Counted from the first letter of the stretch, positions 39,791-48,968 are shown. The stretch: 64,000 bases of DNA from Hymenobacter latericoloratus (GCF_014199535.1 NZ_JACHNV010000003.1:1-64000); one strand, 5' to 3'. Numbers and translations: made by a program. Notes: a model not told the origin generated them from the letters alone.

Positions 39791-41131
39791 ATGCTGCACC
39801 TGGAACAACTCTCGCTCAACATCCCGGAAACCACTAAGCCGCGCGTCGTAATTATTGGGGGCGGCTTTGGCGGCGTGAACCTGACCAAATACCTGCCCGA
39901 CGACCAGTTTCAGGTGGTCATGCTCAGCAAACAGCACTACTACGGCTTCTGGCCCCTGCTCTACCAAGTGGCAACGGCCGGCCTGGAGCCCGAAGCCATT
40001 GCCGAGCCCATCCGCAAGCTGTTTGATGACCGCACGGATTTTCACTTCCGCTACGTGCGGGTAACCAACATTAACCCCGCCACCAAAACCGTAACCACCC
40101 TGATTGGCGAGGTGCGCTACGACTACCTGGTTATTGCCACCGGCACCAAGTCCAACTACTTCGGCAACGAGCAGATCAAGCAGAACTCCTTCGGGCTGAA
40201 AAACCTGACCGATGCCGTGAACCTGCGCAGCCAGCTGCTGCAGAGCTTCGAGCAGGCCAACATTTCCAAGGACCCCGAGCTACGGCAGAGTCTGCTGAAC
40301 GTGGTAATTGCCGGGGCCGGCCCCACGGGCGTGGAGCTGGCCGGCTCCCTGGCCGAAATGCGCCAGCACGTACTCCCGCGTGACTACCCCGGCCTCGATT
40401 TCCGGCTGATGAACATCTACCTCGTCGATGGTCTGGATAGGGTGTTGCCGCCCATGTCACCGGAGTCGAGCAAGAATACGCACGAGTACCTGGAAAAGCT
40501 CGGCGTCAATATCAAGCTCAATAAGCTGGTTTCCAGCTACGACGGTGAAACCGTGACCTTTAAGGACGGGGAGCAGATCAAAACCCAGACTTTGGTGTGG
40601 GCCGCCGGGGTAGCCGGGGCCACCATCGACGGCCTACCCCCCGAAACGGTGGAAAGGGGCCGTTACCTCGTCAACCACTTCAACCAGGTTCAGGGCTTCG
40701 AGGACGTGTTTGCCATCGGCGACATTGCCGTGATGAAATCGGAGAAATGGCCCAAGGGGCACCCGCAAGTGGCCCAGCCGGCCCTGCAGCAAGGGCGCCT
40801 GCTGGGCAAAAACCTGGTGCGCCGCATGCGCGGCGAAGCCTGGGAGGCCTTTGACTACTTCGACAAAGGCTCCCTGGCTATTGTAGGCCGGGGCCGCGCC
40901 GTGGCCGATTTGCCCGGTAACAAGAGCCTGAAAGGCTTTATTGCCTGGGTGGCCTGGCTGTTCGTACACATTTACTACCTCATCGGCTTCCGTAGCAAGC
41001 TGATTGTGATGACGAACTGGCTCTACCGCCTTTTTACCTACCAGCGCGGCACCCGCATCATTATCCAGCCCTACGTACAGCCCGGCGACAAAGTCGCCGA
41101 GGAATTCGTCCGGCAGCACGTGAGTGAGTGA
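39791..41131 (+). CDS. ndh: Type II NADH:quinone dehydrogenase
   Basis: A 446-residue NDH-2 flavoprotein passing electrons from NADH to quinone at the membrane without proton pumping. N-terminal FAD motif VIIGGGFGGVNLTKYL, then YGFWPLLYQVATAGLEPEAIAEPIR (quinone/FAD region), NVVIAGAGPTGVELAGSLAEM (NADH Rossmann), VWAAGVAG, VFAIGDIAV and HPQVAQPALQQGRLLGKNL. A C-terminal helix WLFVHIYYLIGFRSKL and SKLIVMTNWLYRLF give membrane attachment. Single gene, terminator downstream. Confidence 0.93.
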   Translation: MLHLEQLSLNIPETTKPRVVIIGGGFGGVNLTKYLPDDQFQVVMLSKQHYYGFWPLLYQVATAGLEPEAIAEPIRKLFDDRTDFHFRYVRVTNINPATKTVTTLIGEVRYDYLVIATGTKSNYFGNEQIKQNSFGLKNLTDAVNLRSQLLQSFEQANISKDPELRQSLLNVVIAGAGPTGVELAGSLAEMRQHVLPRDYPGLDFRLMNIYLVDGLDRVLPPMSPESSKNTHEYLEKLGVNIKLNKLVSSYDGETVTFKDGEQIKTQTLVWAAGVAGATIDGLPPETVERGRYLVNHFNQVQGFEDVFAIGDIAVMKSEKWPKGHPQVAQPALQQGRLLGKNLVRRMRGEAWEAFDYFDKGSLAIVGRGRAVADLPGNKSLKGFIAWVAWLFVHIYYLIGFRSKLIVMTNWLYRLFTYQRGTRIIIQPYVQPGDKVAEEFVRQHVSE

Positions 41132-41146
41132 CGTTTTTGGCTACAT

Positions 41147-41186
41147 AAAAAGAGCGGCTTTCCTAAACTAGGAAGGCCGCTCTTTT
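41147..41186 (+). terminator. Terminator after ndh
   Basis: AAAAGAGCGGC and CTTTCCT pair with AGGAAGGCCGCTCTTTT, T-run at the end. Confidence 0.85.
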
Positions 41187-41215
41187 CGTGTGGCTCACGT
41201 AGTGTGAATCTAAAT

Positions 41216-41308
41216 AGAACGTCTTGTCGGGACATCTCGCGGGCTGATGTTGAATTACCGCTACAACGTCAGCCCGCAAGATGTCTCGACAAGCTCGACA
41301 TGACGTTC
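41216..41308. repeat. Dispersed palindrome (GTCGGGACATCTCG type)
   Basis: TGTCGGGACATCTCGCGGGC at the left pairs with GCCCGCAAGATGTCTCGACA at the right; it ends GCTCGACATGACGTTCT, as does the copy at 2.2 kb. Confidence 0.8.
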
Positions 41309-41352
41309 TGCTGCTTCTCTATTCGCAGCTTTAGTTGCCGCATCCCCAGACG

Positions 41353-43362
41353 CTACAGCGTCACGTGAATTACTTTTTCATTGCCGGCCTGGTCGGTGAG
41401 GCGCAGGGTAGCGGGGCCGCGCAGGGGCGGGCCCAGCTTGTCGTCGCGCTCCGAGAAGAGGGTAGCGTTTTTGTGCTCAAAGCGCAGCAGCCGGAACTGC
41501 CCGTTTACTTCCAGCTGGTAGCTGGCAATGCCCGAAAGGTCGTCGCCGATTTTGAACACGACTCCGCCGGGGCCTTTGCTCAGCAGGCGGGCCGAGGGCG
41601 GAATGGTATCCGTCAGGATGCGGAACTGGCCGAAGGTTTTGATGGGGGCCGTGATGGTGTTGCCCTGCCACTTGCCGCCCACGTAGGCCCGCCCGCCCTT
41701 GGGCGTCACGCTGTAAATGGCCGAGCGGCGCTGGTCCAGCACGGGCGTTTCGGGCTTAAGGGTGAGGGCCAGGGTACCGTAGAGCGGCGTGCGCGGCTGC
41801 TGTACCGTCCAGAGGCCTTGCTTGTAGCTGGTTTGCACGAAAAGCGTGTCGAACAGGGTGTTCGGCCCGAAACCCAGGTTCAGATTCGCCGTGGAGAAGC
41901 CAAACTCCCGGCCCGCCGGAATCAGGGCCTGCTGGTCGAAACGCTTGGTTACGCTCCCGAACTGCAGGGAGTCGGGGCGGCCGGCCCGCAGGTCGTAGAG
42001 GTACACGTTCTGGCTCTGCTCGGTGTAGCTGGGCTTGAGCGTGAGGCGGCGGTTGCCGCGGTAAAGCGTAAGGTTGCCCCCTACGGAGGCTGTATCAGGG
42101 TCGGCCGCGGTGGCTACCAGCAGGTTACGGCTGATGTCGTAGCGCAGGCTCTGGGTTTTAACGGCCGCCGAGCGGGTTTTGCGGTAGGCCGGCTCCGTAC
42201 CGCGCAGCACGAAGCGCAACGGGGTCACGTTGCCGTAGGAGTCACTCATCCGGATTTCCACGCGGTACACCTGGCCCGGCTCCACGCGCAGCTTGCCTTT
42301 GCTGGGGCCGGTTTGGTAGATGCTCAGCCCGTTGCCGTCATCCACGAACAGCTTTTCCAGTTGCCGGCCCTGGGTAGCCCGCCACTCGTAGTCCATGTGC
42401 TGGTTTACCTGGCGGGAGCCCTCCGGAAACGGAATGTCATCGATGACGTGGGCGTAGTGCGGCTGCCCGTTCACCAGCACTTCCACCTTCTGAAAGCCGT
42501 TCTTGTTCCAGGCCTGGTCGAACCTATCAAAGCCCTGCACCAGTAGCCCTACCGTGCCGTTGGCCGCAATGGTATCGGCCCACACGTAACCGCCCCCGTT
42601 GGGCAGGGGCGGGGCTTTCGGCACGAACACGGCCTTGCCAAAGCGGCCCTGCACGCGGGCATTAATGTCCAGGGCTTCCACCGCAAACGCCTGCAAGGAG
42701 GGCGCTACGTGGTCCTGAATTTCCTGAAATCCGCCCCACTGCAAAGGGTTGAGCTGGCCGCCCTCGGCCGTGCGCACCTCCCAGTGCAGGTGCGGACCGG
42801 CCGAGCCGCCGGTATTGCCCGATAGGGCCACCACCTCGCCGCGCTTCACCGGAAACTGCTCGGGCTTGAAGAACAGCTCCAGCTCGTAGGTTTTCTTCTC
42901 GTACTGCTGGCGGCGCATTTCCTCCGCTACCGGCCCCCGGAAATGGTTGAGGTGGCCGTACACCGTCGTCAGGCCGTTGGGGTGGGTGATGTAGAGCACG
43001 TTGCCGTAGCCGAAGCTGCTCTGTTTCATGCGCGAGATGTAGCCCTCGGCGGCGGCATACACCGGCAAATCCACCCGGCCATCGGTCTTGATGTCGAGGC
43101 CGCCGTGAAAGTGGTTGGGGCGCAGCTCGCCCATGCTGGCCGCCAGAAAGTTCTGCTGGCCGGGCTTGATGGGAAACAGGAAGTAGCCTTGCGGTACTTC
43201 GGGGCGCTTACCGGGGGTAGGGGCCGTAGCCCGGGACACTTGGGGTTCTTTGGTCGAGTCGGGCTCCTGGCCCCCGCACGAAGCCGGCTGCAACCCCAGC
43301 AACAGAACAGGAATGGCTACGCTGAGAAGGCGGCGCGGCCGGGTATTCAACAAATCAGGCAT
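41353..43362 (-). CDS. M23 family metallopeptidase, exported
   Basis: A 669-residue protein. Signal peptide with possible lipobox (VAIPVLLLGLQPASC). M23 lysostaphin-type domain at about 60-215: zinc ligands in NHFHGGLDIKT (His..Asp), LSGNTGGSAGPHLHWEVR (HxH). Then a long beta-rich part (about 250-669) without a known domain name that I can place. M23 enzymes cut peptidoglycan cross-links; such large ones in this phylum act in the periplasm or on the surface. TACCTTCG about 110 bases upstream is a near-match -7 box. Confidence 0.88.
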   Translation of the reverse strand: MPDLLNTRPRRLLSVAIPVLLLGLQPASCGGQEPDSTKEPQVSRATAPTPGKRPEVPQGYFLFPIKPGQQNFLAASMGELRPNHFHGGLDIKTDGRVDLPVYAAAEGYISRMKQSSFGYGNVLYITHPNGLTTVYGHLNHFRGPVAEEMRRQQYEKKTYELELFFKPEQFPVKRGEVVALSGNTGGSAGPHLHWEVRTAEGGQLNPLQWGGFQEIQDHVAPSLQAFAVEALDINARVQGRFGKAVFVPKAPPLPNGGGYVWADTIAANGTVGLLVQGFDRFDQAWNKNGFQKVEVLVNGQPHYAHVIDDIPFPEGSRQVNQHMDYEWRATQGRQLEKLFVDDGNGLSIYQTGPSKGKLRVEPGQVYRVEIRMSDSYGNVTPLRFVLRGTEPAYRKTRSAAVKTQSLRYDISRNLLVATAADPDTASVGGNLTLYRGNRRLTLKPSYTEQSQNVYLYDLRAGRPDSLQFGSVTKRFDQQALIPAGREFGFSTANLNLGFGPNTLFDTLFVQTSYKQGLWTVQQPRTPLYGTLALTLKPETPVLDQRRSAIYSVTPKGGRAYVGGKWQGNTITAPIKTFGQFRILTDTIPPSARLLSKGPGGVVFKIGDDLSGIASYQLEVNGQFRLLRFEHKNATLFSERDDKLGPPLRGPATLRLTDQAGNEKVIHVTL

Positions 43363-43593
43363 TCAGGAAAGGAAATCAGCAGCGGAAAAAGGTGGCGCTG
43401 GCGCCAGTGAGCCCGGGCAAGCCATTATCGTGCCTTCCCGGACGCAAAGGCCGGGGGCAAGGTTGCGCCGAAGGTAAAAACGCGCCAGATGGCAAGAGCA
43501 TAGTGCAGCGGCCCGCAGGGGTAGGGCGACTGTCGTTGCGCGCGGCGCGCGGAATAACAACCAGAGCGGAGGATAGCTTACCCTATGCTACCC

Positions 43594-44208
43594 CTACTTC
43601 ACGGCCAGATTCAGCAATTTTTCCTCCCCGATGAAGCCCGTCAGCTGGTCGCCTACCTTCACCTGGCCCACACCGCTGGGCGTGCCCGTGAAAATCAGGT
43701 CGCCCATTTTCAGGGTGATGAACTGGGAGATGTAGCTGATGATTTTGTTGAAGTCGTGGAGCATGAGGCTGGAGTTGCCCTGCTGGCGCACCTCGCCGTT
43801 CACTTCCAGGCGAAAATCGATGTTCTTCAGGTCCGGGAAATCCGTAACGGGCTTGAACTCCTGCGAAATCGGGGCTGAGCCGTCGAAGCCTTTGGCCAGC
43901 TCCCAGGGTAGGCCTTTGCCTTTCAGCTTGCTTTGCAGGTCGCGGGCCGTGAAGTCGATGCCCAGGCCGATGGCGTCGAAGTAGGTAGGGGCAAACTTCT
44001 CGTCGATGTTCTTGCCGTTTTTGCAGATGCGGAGCACCAGCTCAATCTCGTGGTGAATGTCCTGGGAGAAATCGGGCAGGAAAAACGGCTGGTTGCGCTG
44101 GAGCAGGGCCGTGTCGGGCTTGGCGAAGATGACCGGGGCGTCGGGCGTTTCGTTCTGGAGCTCGGCAATGTGTTCGGCGTAGTTGCGCCCGATGCAAAGA
44201 ATTTTCAT
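43594..44208 (-). CDS. Fumarylacetoacetate hydrolase family protein
   Basis: A 204-residue FAH-fold enzyme. ILCIGRNYAEHIAEL (start of the domain), FAKPDTALL, IHHEIELVLRICKNG (metal Glu pair), IGLGIDFTARDLQ, KGFDGSAPIS and IFTGTPSGVGQVKVGDQLTG are the family hallmarks. Likely hydrolyses or decarboxylates an oxo-acid such as acylpyruvate. ATG at 44208 begins the domain; the longer frame is unconserved. Confidence 0.92.
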   Translation of the reverse strand: MKILCIGRNYAEHIAELQNETPDAPVIFAKPDTALLQRNQPFFLPDFSQDIHHEIELVLRICKNGKNIDEKFAPTYFDAIGLGIDFTARDLQSKLKGKGLPWELAKGFDGSAPISQEFKPVTDFPDLKNIDFRLEVNGEVRQQGNSSLMLHDFNKIISYISQFITLKMGDLIFTGTPSGVGQVKVGDQLTGFIGEEKLLNLAVK

Positions 44209-44331
44209 ACAGCGGAAAGGCTTGAACTGGAAAATGCGTAGGAGCCTGACACGGGCCGGATTAGCCCGCGCCGGTTTTCCGAAGAGAGAAAAACCGGCGC
44301 CCGGCGGGTGGCGCGCCGACTCCAAAGTCCT

Positions 44332-44339
44332 CAAAAGTA
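44332..44339 (-). promoter_or_regulatory. -7 box upstream of the FAH gene
   Basis: TACTTTTG on the minus strand, an exact TAnnTTTG, about 120 bases before the ATG. Confidence 0.4.
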
Positions 44340-44519
44340 GCCTTAATTCGTGGCGCCGAAAAGGTAAAATTCCTCCCGTCTGGAGGGCGGCGTGGTTGGT
44401 TGCAAACATTTTGCCCGCCGCCTCACGTATAGCCATTCTACTACCGTCCGGGCCCATCCGCTACGCAAAGCCCCGTGCGACGGGTCCATCCGCCTTTCTC
44501 TCACCTCTTCCCCTTGCCT

Positions 44520-45317
44520 ATGAAACTCCACCGATTTGCCCTGGCCGGTTGTCTATTTTTCGCGGCGGCTTGCTCCACAGTTCCCATCACCGGGCGCCGG
44601 CAGCTCAGCCTTGTGTCAGACACCGAAATGAATACGATGTCGGCGCAGGAATACCAGAAAGTGCTGGCTTCCAGCCGGGTAATCAACAGCGGCGAGCAGG
44701 CGGCCATGGTAAAGCGCGTGGGTCAGCGCATTCAGCAGGCCGTGGAAATGTACTTTCGCCAGCAGAATGCCCAGGCCCAGCTGGAGGGCTACGCCTGGGA
44801 GTTTAACCTGCTCGACGACAAGCAGGAAAACGCCTGGTGCATGCCCGGCGGCAAGGTGGCCGTGTACAGCGGTATTCTGCCCATCACGCAGGATGAAAAC
44901 GGCCTGGCCGTGGTCATGGGCCACGAAATTGCCCACGCCGTAGCCCGGCATAGCTCGGAGCGCATGAGCCAGCAGATGGCCGCCCAGGGCCTGGGTAGCG
45001 TGCTGTCGGCCTCGGCCGGCCAGAACCCTACGGCCACCCAGAACGTGTTTCTGCAGGCGGTGGGGGTAGGCTCGCAGCTGGGCCTGCTGAAATACGGCCG
45101 CAGCCAGGAATCGGAAGCTGACCACCTCGGACTTATCTTTATGGCCATGGCGGGCTACAACCCCGATGGCGCCGTCGCGTTCTGGCAGCGCATGGATGCC
45201 CGCGAAAATGCCGCTTCCCCGCCCGAATTCCTTTCTACTCACCCCTCCAACGGTACCCGGATTGCGGCCATCCAGAAAGAGCTGCCCGAGGCCCGCACGT
45301 ACTATAAAGGCCGGTAA
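44520..45317 (+). CDS. M48 family metalloprotease lipoprotein
   Basis: A 265-residue M48 peptidase. Lipobox FFAAAC with Cys18, so a lipoprotein. Zinc motif HEIAH at 135-139 (VVMGHEIAHAVARHSSERM), third ligand in SQESEADHLGLIFM. AWCMPGGKVAVYSGIL is typical of the Oma1/LoiP group. Acts in envelope protein quality control. ATG at 44520 gives the signal peptide. Followed 23 bases later by another lipoprotein gene, probably one transcript. Confidence 0.93.
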   Translation: MKLHRFALAGCLFFAAACSTVPITGRRQLSLVSDTEMNTMSAQEYQKVLASSRVINSGEQAAMVKRVGQRIQQAVEMYFRQQNAQAQLEGYAWEFNLLDDKQENAWCMPGGKVAVYSGILPITQDENGLAVVMGHEIAHAVARHSSERMSQQMAAQGLGSVLSASAGQNPTATQNVFLQAVGVGSQLGLLKYGRSQESEADHLGLIFMAMAGYNPDGAVAFWQRMDARENAASPPEFLSTHPSNGTRIAAIQKELPEARTYYKGR

Positions 45318-45340
45318 GCGCGGCCGGCTTATTTACTTCG

Positions 45341-45910
45341 ATGAATCGTTTTCTGCGTTTACCTTTTTCTTCGCTGCTGGGAGCTGCCCTGCTGGTAGCC
45401 GGCCTGAGCGCCTGCGAAACCACCAAGCGTGGCTTTCCCGAAACCAGCTCCCCCACCAATGACCCCGACGTAATAAACCGCCGCAAGCTGGAAGCCAGCA
45501 GCAAGCAGGTAGCCGAAGTAGCCGATGGCAAAATTCGCTACATCGTGCCCCGGGAGCAGCTCTCGGGAGCTTTTACCCGCGCGTTCGGCGACGGCACGGC
45601 CATCGACAAAACCATGATCCGGAAGGTGCAGGAAACGCCCAAGGATAAGGCCGTGTACTACCTGGTAGGCATTGGCCTGCGCGACGGTATGTTCCGGGCC
45701 ATGGCCCTGCCCCTGCAAACCTCCTCCGATAACAGCCTGTACCTGAGCTCCAACGCAGCCCGCTACATCATTACGGGGGTAGGGTGCACGTTCTGCTTCT
45801 TCAACTTCGAGAAAAACGAAATCGTGGGTACTACCTGCGAGGAAAATACCGGCGGCAGCCGCTGCGACCTGCGCGTAGAAGACAACAACACATTCTTTCC
45901 CCGCCGCTAG
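45341..45910 (+). CDS. Putative lipoprotein
   Basis: A 189-residue protein with lipobox LVAGLSAC, then ETTKRGFPETSSPTNDP. Middle part KIRYIVPREQLSGAFTRAFGDG and C-terminal CTFCFFNFEKNEIVGTTCEENTGGSRCDLRVED, where Cys residues could form disulfides. No family recognised. It lies between the M48 peptidase and a 43-codon gene, suggesting an envelope role. Confidence 0.75.
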   Translation: MNRFLRLPFSSLLGAALLVAGLSACETTKRGFPETSSPTNDPDVINRRKLEASSKQVAEVADGKIRYIVPREQLSGAFTRAFGDGTAIDKTMIRKVQETPKDKAVYYLVGIGLRDGMFRAMALPLQTSSDNSLYLSSNAARYIITGVGCTFCFFNFEKNEIVGTTCEENTGGSRCDLRVEDNNTFFPRR

Positions 45911-45912
45911 CC

Positions 45913-46044
45913 ATGCTCAGCCGCAAATGGATTCTGCGCCTCTCGCTTACGGCCCTGGCCCTGCTCGTCACCACCGACCGGCGTCGGCCCAAGCCTGCGG
46001 CTCCCCCGCCGCCCAAAGACAAGGACGACAAGCCCGCCGATTAG
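45913..46044 (+). CDS. Small exported or membrane peptide, 43 residues
   Basis: ATG at 45913, 2 bases after the lipoprotein stop, opens MLSRKWILRLSLTALALLVTT followed by a basic turn DRRRPKP and a Pro/Lys/Asp tail (PPPPKDKDDKPAD). One hydrophobic helix. Same strand and tightly spaced, so likely translated with the lipoprotein. Function unknown. Confidence 0.55.
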   Translation: MLSRKWILRLSLTALALLVTTDRRRPKPAAPPPPKDKDDKPAD

Positions 46045-46050
46045 CCCTCA

Positions 46051-46085
46051 CGAAAAAGGCCCGCCAACTGGCGGGCCTTTTTCGT
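46051..46085 (+). terminator. Terminator of the M48 operon
   Basis: CGAAAAAGGCCCGCCA pairs with TGGCGGGCCTTTTTCG around AC. Confidence 0.88.
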
Positions 46086-46116
46086 GGGAAATGTACCTTA
46101 CCCGAATTTTATAGCT

Positions 46117-46413
46117 ATGCCCATGAAATACCGTTCGTTGATAATCAGTGGGATAAGTGGAGCGGTCCTACACTTCTTTCTGATGTTCGGGAGCCCGTTA
46201 CTAATGACCTGGGGCGGGAAACCCACCTGGTGGCAGCATGTTATGAAGGCTTTACTTAGTTGGCCTATGACTCTGTCAGGCGCCACACTCCAAGGCCCGA
46301 TGCCCTCCTATGTATTCGTGGCTCTTATCCTGTTCAATGGCTTTTGCTGGGGAGTGGCTATGTACTTGCTGCTCCGGGGGCTGCGCTCTTTACAGCATGC
46401 CTTCCTCGGCTAG
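46117..46413 (+). CDS. Small membrane protein
   Basis: A 98-residue protein with hydrophobic helices at about 8-25 (SLIISGISGAVLHFFLMF) and 68-90 (YVFVALILFNGFCWGVAMYLLL), plus a weaker one between. No family recognised. ATG at 46117 (another at 46123). Lower GC than neighbours. Its last 24 bases overlap the end of the convergent hydrolase gene. Confidence 0.6.
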   Translation: MPMKYRSLIISGISGAVLHFFLMFGSPLLMTWGGKPTWWQHVMKALLSWPMTLSGATLQGPMPSYVFVALILFNGFCWGVAMYLLLRGLRSLQHAFLG

Positions 46414-47100
46414 CTCCACGAAGCGGGCAATGCGGTTCACCAGCAAATCGGGGTTTACCTTGTCCAACGGGTGCGGCGTGTTCATGATGATTTCGAAGGT
46501 AGCGCGGGGCATGTGGTCGGCGAAGTAGCGGGAGGCATCTACGCCGGCGGTTTTGTCCAGCTCGCCCACCAGTACCTGCACGGGCACCTCCAGGGCGGCC
46601 AGTTTTTCGGGCGTGAGGGGGGGCGCGTCGCCGAGGCCGCGCATGAGCGTGCTGGTGGCCTGCAGCAGGTCGGGGAGGGGGGTAGGGGCGTGCTGCTGGG
46701 TTAGCTGCTCCACGAATTGAGGCACCTTTTCCCGCATCTTTTCCAGGTCCAGATGCCGGGTTTCCAGCACAGCCGAAGCCGGCGACCAGTCAAACTTGGT
46801 GCCCAGGGTGGTGATGCTGCTGAACAGCTCGGGCCACTGCACGGCCGCCGTCAGGGCCGCGTAGCCGCCCATGCTGTAGCCGAACACGTGCACGGGGGGT
46901 AGCAGCTGGTCCTGAACGAACTGCCGGATTTCCTGCGCGAAGTGCTTCATGGAAAACTCGCCGGCTACCAGGGGCCGGCCGCCGTGCCCGCTAAAGCAAA
47001 AGCAGTGCACCTGGTAGAAGGACGGCAGCTCGCGCGTCAGAAACTTCAGCTGAGCCTCCGAGGCCAGTGCTCCGTGCAGAAGCAGAATGGTATGTTGCAT
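46390..47100 (-). CDS. Alpha/beta hydrolase
   Basis: A 236-residue alpha/beta-hydrolase: oxyanion region ILLLHGALAS, nucleophile Ser76 in FGYSMGGYAAL, acid in VLVGELDKT, and His in NTPHPLDKV. Closest in pattern to MenH-like or esterase types; substrate unknown. ATG at 47100. Ends overlapping the small membrane protein gene on the other strand. Confidence 0.88.
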   Translation of the reverse strand: MQHTILLLHGALASEAQLKFLTRELPSFYQVHCFCFSGHGGRPLVAGEFSMKHFAQEIRQFVQDQLLPPVHVFGYSMGGYAALTAAVQWPELFSSITTLGTKFDWSPASAVLETRHLDLEKMREKVPQFVEQLTQQHAPTPLPDLLQATSTLMRGLGDAPPLTPEKLAALEVPVQVLVGELDKTAGVDASRYFADHMPRATFEIIMNTPHPLDKVNPDLLVNRIARFVELAEEGML

Positions 47101-47184
47101 GTCTTGATTCCGACAGAAGCAGAAAGCACCGGGCGGGAAAAGCGCGTAAGCCGTTTCGCCGCCCCAAGTACCTGCTACTCGGTA

Positions 47185-48570
47185 TTACTTCGTCACTTCA
47201 GCGGCCAGCTGGGCCAGGTCCAGCCCGTCAAACGTACCCGACGACATCATCAGCAAGTTGGCCTGCTGCCAGCTCTGGGCGTGCAGGAAATCGGCCAGCT
47301 CCCGGCTGTCCGTGAACACCCGCAGGTCGGGGCGCTGGAAGGCCTGCTGCACGGCTGCCGCAGGCAGGGGGGGTAGGCGCTTGTGCTCCAGCACATGGGG
47401 GTTGAAGTACACCACGGCCACGTCGGGGGTGTCGAAGGTGTGGGCGTACTGGGGCAGGAAGGCCGGGTTCAGGGAGCTGAAGGTGTGCAGCTCCAGGCAG
47501 GCCACCAGCTTGCGCTGGGGGTACTGCTTTTTGAAGGCGGTAGCGGTGGCTTTCAGCTTGCTTGGGGCGTGGGCAAAATCCTTGTACACTACTGATTCCT
47601 GACCTTCTCGCACCAGCTCCAGCCGGCGGGCCGCGCCCTTAAACGAGCCCAGGGCTTCATAAAAATCCTTGCCCTTGATGCCCAGCTGCTTGCACACTTC
47701 CTTGGCGGCCGAAATGTTGCGCAGGTTGTGCTCCCCGAACACTTTTACGGGCACTTCATCGTCCTTCTTGGTAATAAGGTAGGTTTTCCCGTCCCGGATA
47801 ACGTGCTCGTGCGGGCCGTAGCCAATGTAGGTTACATCGGGGTTGCTGGGCACGGTTACCAGCTGCACTTGCTCGTCGTTCTGGTCGTAGATGAGCACGC
47901 CGGCCTTGGGCGTCATCTCCGCGAAAATCTTGAACTGCTCGCGGTAGATTTCCTCGGTAGGAAACACGTTGATGTGGTCCCAGCTGATGCCGGAAATAAC
48001 CCCAATGTGGTGCTGGTAGAGGTGAAACTTGGGCCGCCGGTCAATCGGCGACGACAGGTATTCGTCGCCCTCAATGATGATGATGGGCGCATCTTCCGTG
48101 AGCTGCACCATCAAATCGAAGCCTTCCAGCTGGGCCCCCACGGCGTAGTCGAACTTGCGGCCATGGTAGCGCAGTACGTGCAGAATAAGGGAGGTAATAC
48201 TGGTTTTACCGTGCGAACCCCCAATTACTACCCGCTGCTTGTCGCGGGAAGCCTCATAAATAAACTCGGGGAAGGAATACACCCGCAGCCCTAGCTCCTG
48301 GGCCCGCAGCAGCTCCGGGTTATCGGGGCGGGCGTGCATGCCCACAATCACGGCATCGAGGTCCTGGGTAACCTTCTCTGGAAACCAGCCTTCCTCGGCC
48401 GGCAGCAGGCCAGCTTTGGCCAGGCGGCTTTTCGCGGGCTCAAATATTTCATCGTCGGAGCCGGTAACGTGGGCGCCGCGCTGGTGCAGGGCCAGGGCCA
48501 GGTTATGCATAATACTGCCCCCGGTAGCAATCAGGTGCAGGCGTTGGAGCGAAGAGGGGGTAGCAGTCAT
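47185..48570 (-). CDS. mpl: Mpl, murein tripeptide ligase (MurC-like)
   Basis: A 461-residue Mur ligase that joins recycled L-Ala-gamma-D-Glu-meso-DAP tripeptide to UDP-MurNAc. LHLIATGGSIMHNLALALHQRGAHVTGSDDEIFEP is the MurC/Mpl N-terminal Rossmann start; ATP loop GGSHGKTSITSLI; Mpl-type segment AVGAQLEGFDLMVQL; IIIEGDEYLSSPIDRRPKFHLY; ISWDHINVFP; DFAHAPSKLKATATAF and LELHTFSSLNPAFL. ATG at 48570. Confidence 0.93.
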   Translation of the reverse strand: MTATPSSLQRLHLIATGGSIMHNLALALHQRGAHVTGSDDEIFEPAKSRLAKAGLLPAEEGWFPEKVTQDLDAVIVGMHARPDNPELLRAQELGLRVYSFPEFIYEASRDKQRVVIGGSHGKTSITSLILHVLRYHGRKFDYAVGAQLEGFDLMVQLTEDAPIIIIEGDEYLSSPIDRRPKFHLYQHHIGVISGISWDHINVFPTEEIYREQFKIFAEMTPKAGVLIYDQNDEQVQLVTVPSNPDVTYIGYGPHEHVIRDGKTYLITKKDDEVPVKVFGEHNLRNISAAKEVCKQLGIKGKDFYEALGSFKGAARRLELVREGQESVVYKDFAHAPSKLKATATAFKKQYPQRKLVACLELHTFSSLNPAFLPQYAHTFDTPDVAVVYFNPHVLEHKRLPPLPAAAVQQAFQRPDLRVFTDSRELADFLHAQSWQQANLLMMSSGTFDGLDLAQLAAEVTK

Positions 48571-48594
48571 TCAGGATAGAGAGTAAGCAGGCGG

Positions 48595-48602
48595 CAAAGG
48601 TA
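48595..48602 (-). promoter_or_regulatory. -7 box of mpl
   Basis: TACCTTTG on the minus strand; predicted start near 48590, leader about 20 bases. Confidence 0.5.
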
Positions 48603-48617
48603 AGGGTTTGGGTTTTG

Positions 48618-48800
48618 AGTGGTGAGGTGAAGAGGTGACAGGTAAATGGTGACAGGTAAATGGTGATGAGGTGATGAGGTGAGGAGGTAAATGGTGACAG
48701 GTAAGTAAATGGTGAGAGGTAAAAGGTAATCTGCCGCCAGTACGCCCTGTCACCTCTTACCTGTCACCATTTACCTCATTACCTCTTCACCCCATCACCT
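48618..48800. repeat. GGTGATGAGGT / GGTAAATGGTGACA repeat region
   Basis: Tandem and inverted runs of GGTGATGAGGTGA, GGTAAATGGTGACAGG on the left and their complements CACCATTTACCTCATTACC on the right form a large imperfect hairpin. The same units occur around 37.85-38.22 kb and in short form near 24.66 kb. Confidence 0.75.
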
Positions 48801-48863
48801 TATTCACCCCAAACTCAAAAAAGAAACCTTTCCCGGCGCTTCCGGATTGTAGGCCTCAGCCGT

Positions 48864-48871
48864 TAGCTTTG
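48864..48871 (+). promoter_or_regulatory. -7 box upstream of dnaB
   Basis: TAGCTTTG, an exact TAnnTTTG; start near 48876 would give a leader of about 90 bases. Confidence 0.45.
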
Positions 48872-48968
48872 TACCCCTTTGCGAAAATGGGGCGTCAGGC
48901 CCGAGGAAATTTCTCTCGCCTCAACCACAAACGGCCCAACCTGCTTACCTTGTAGTGCTACCTCAGTG

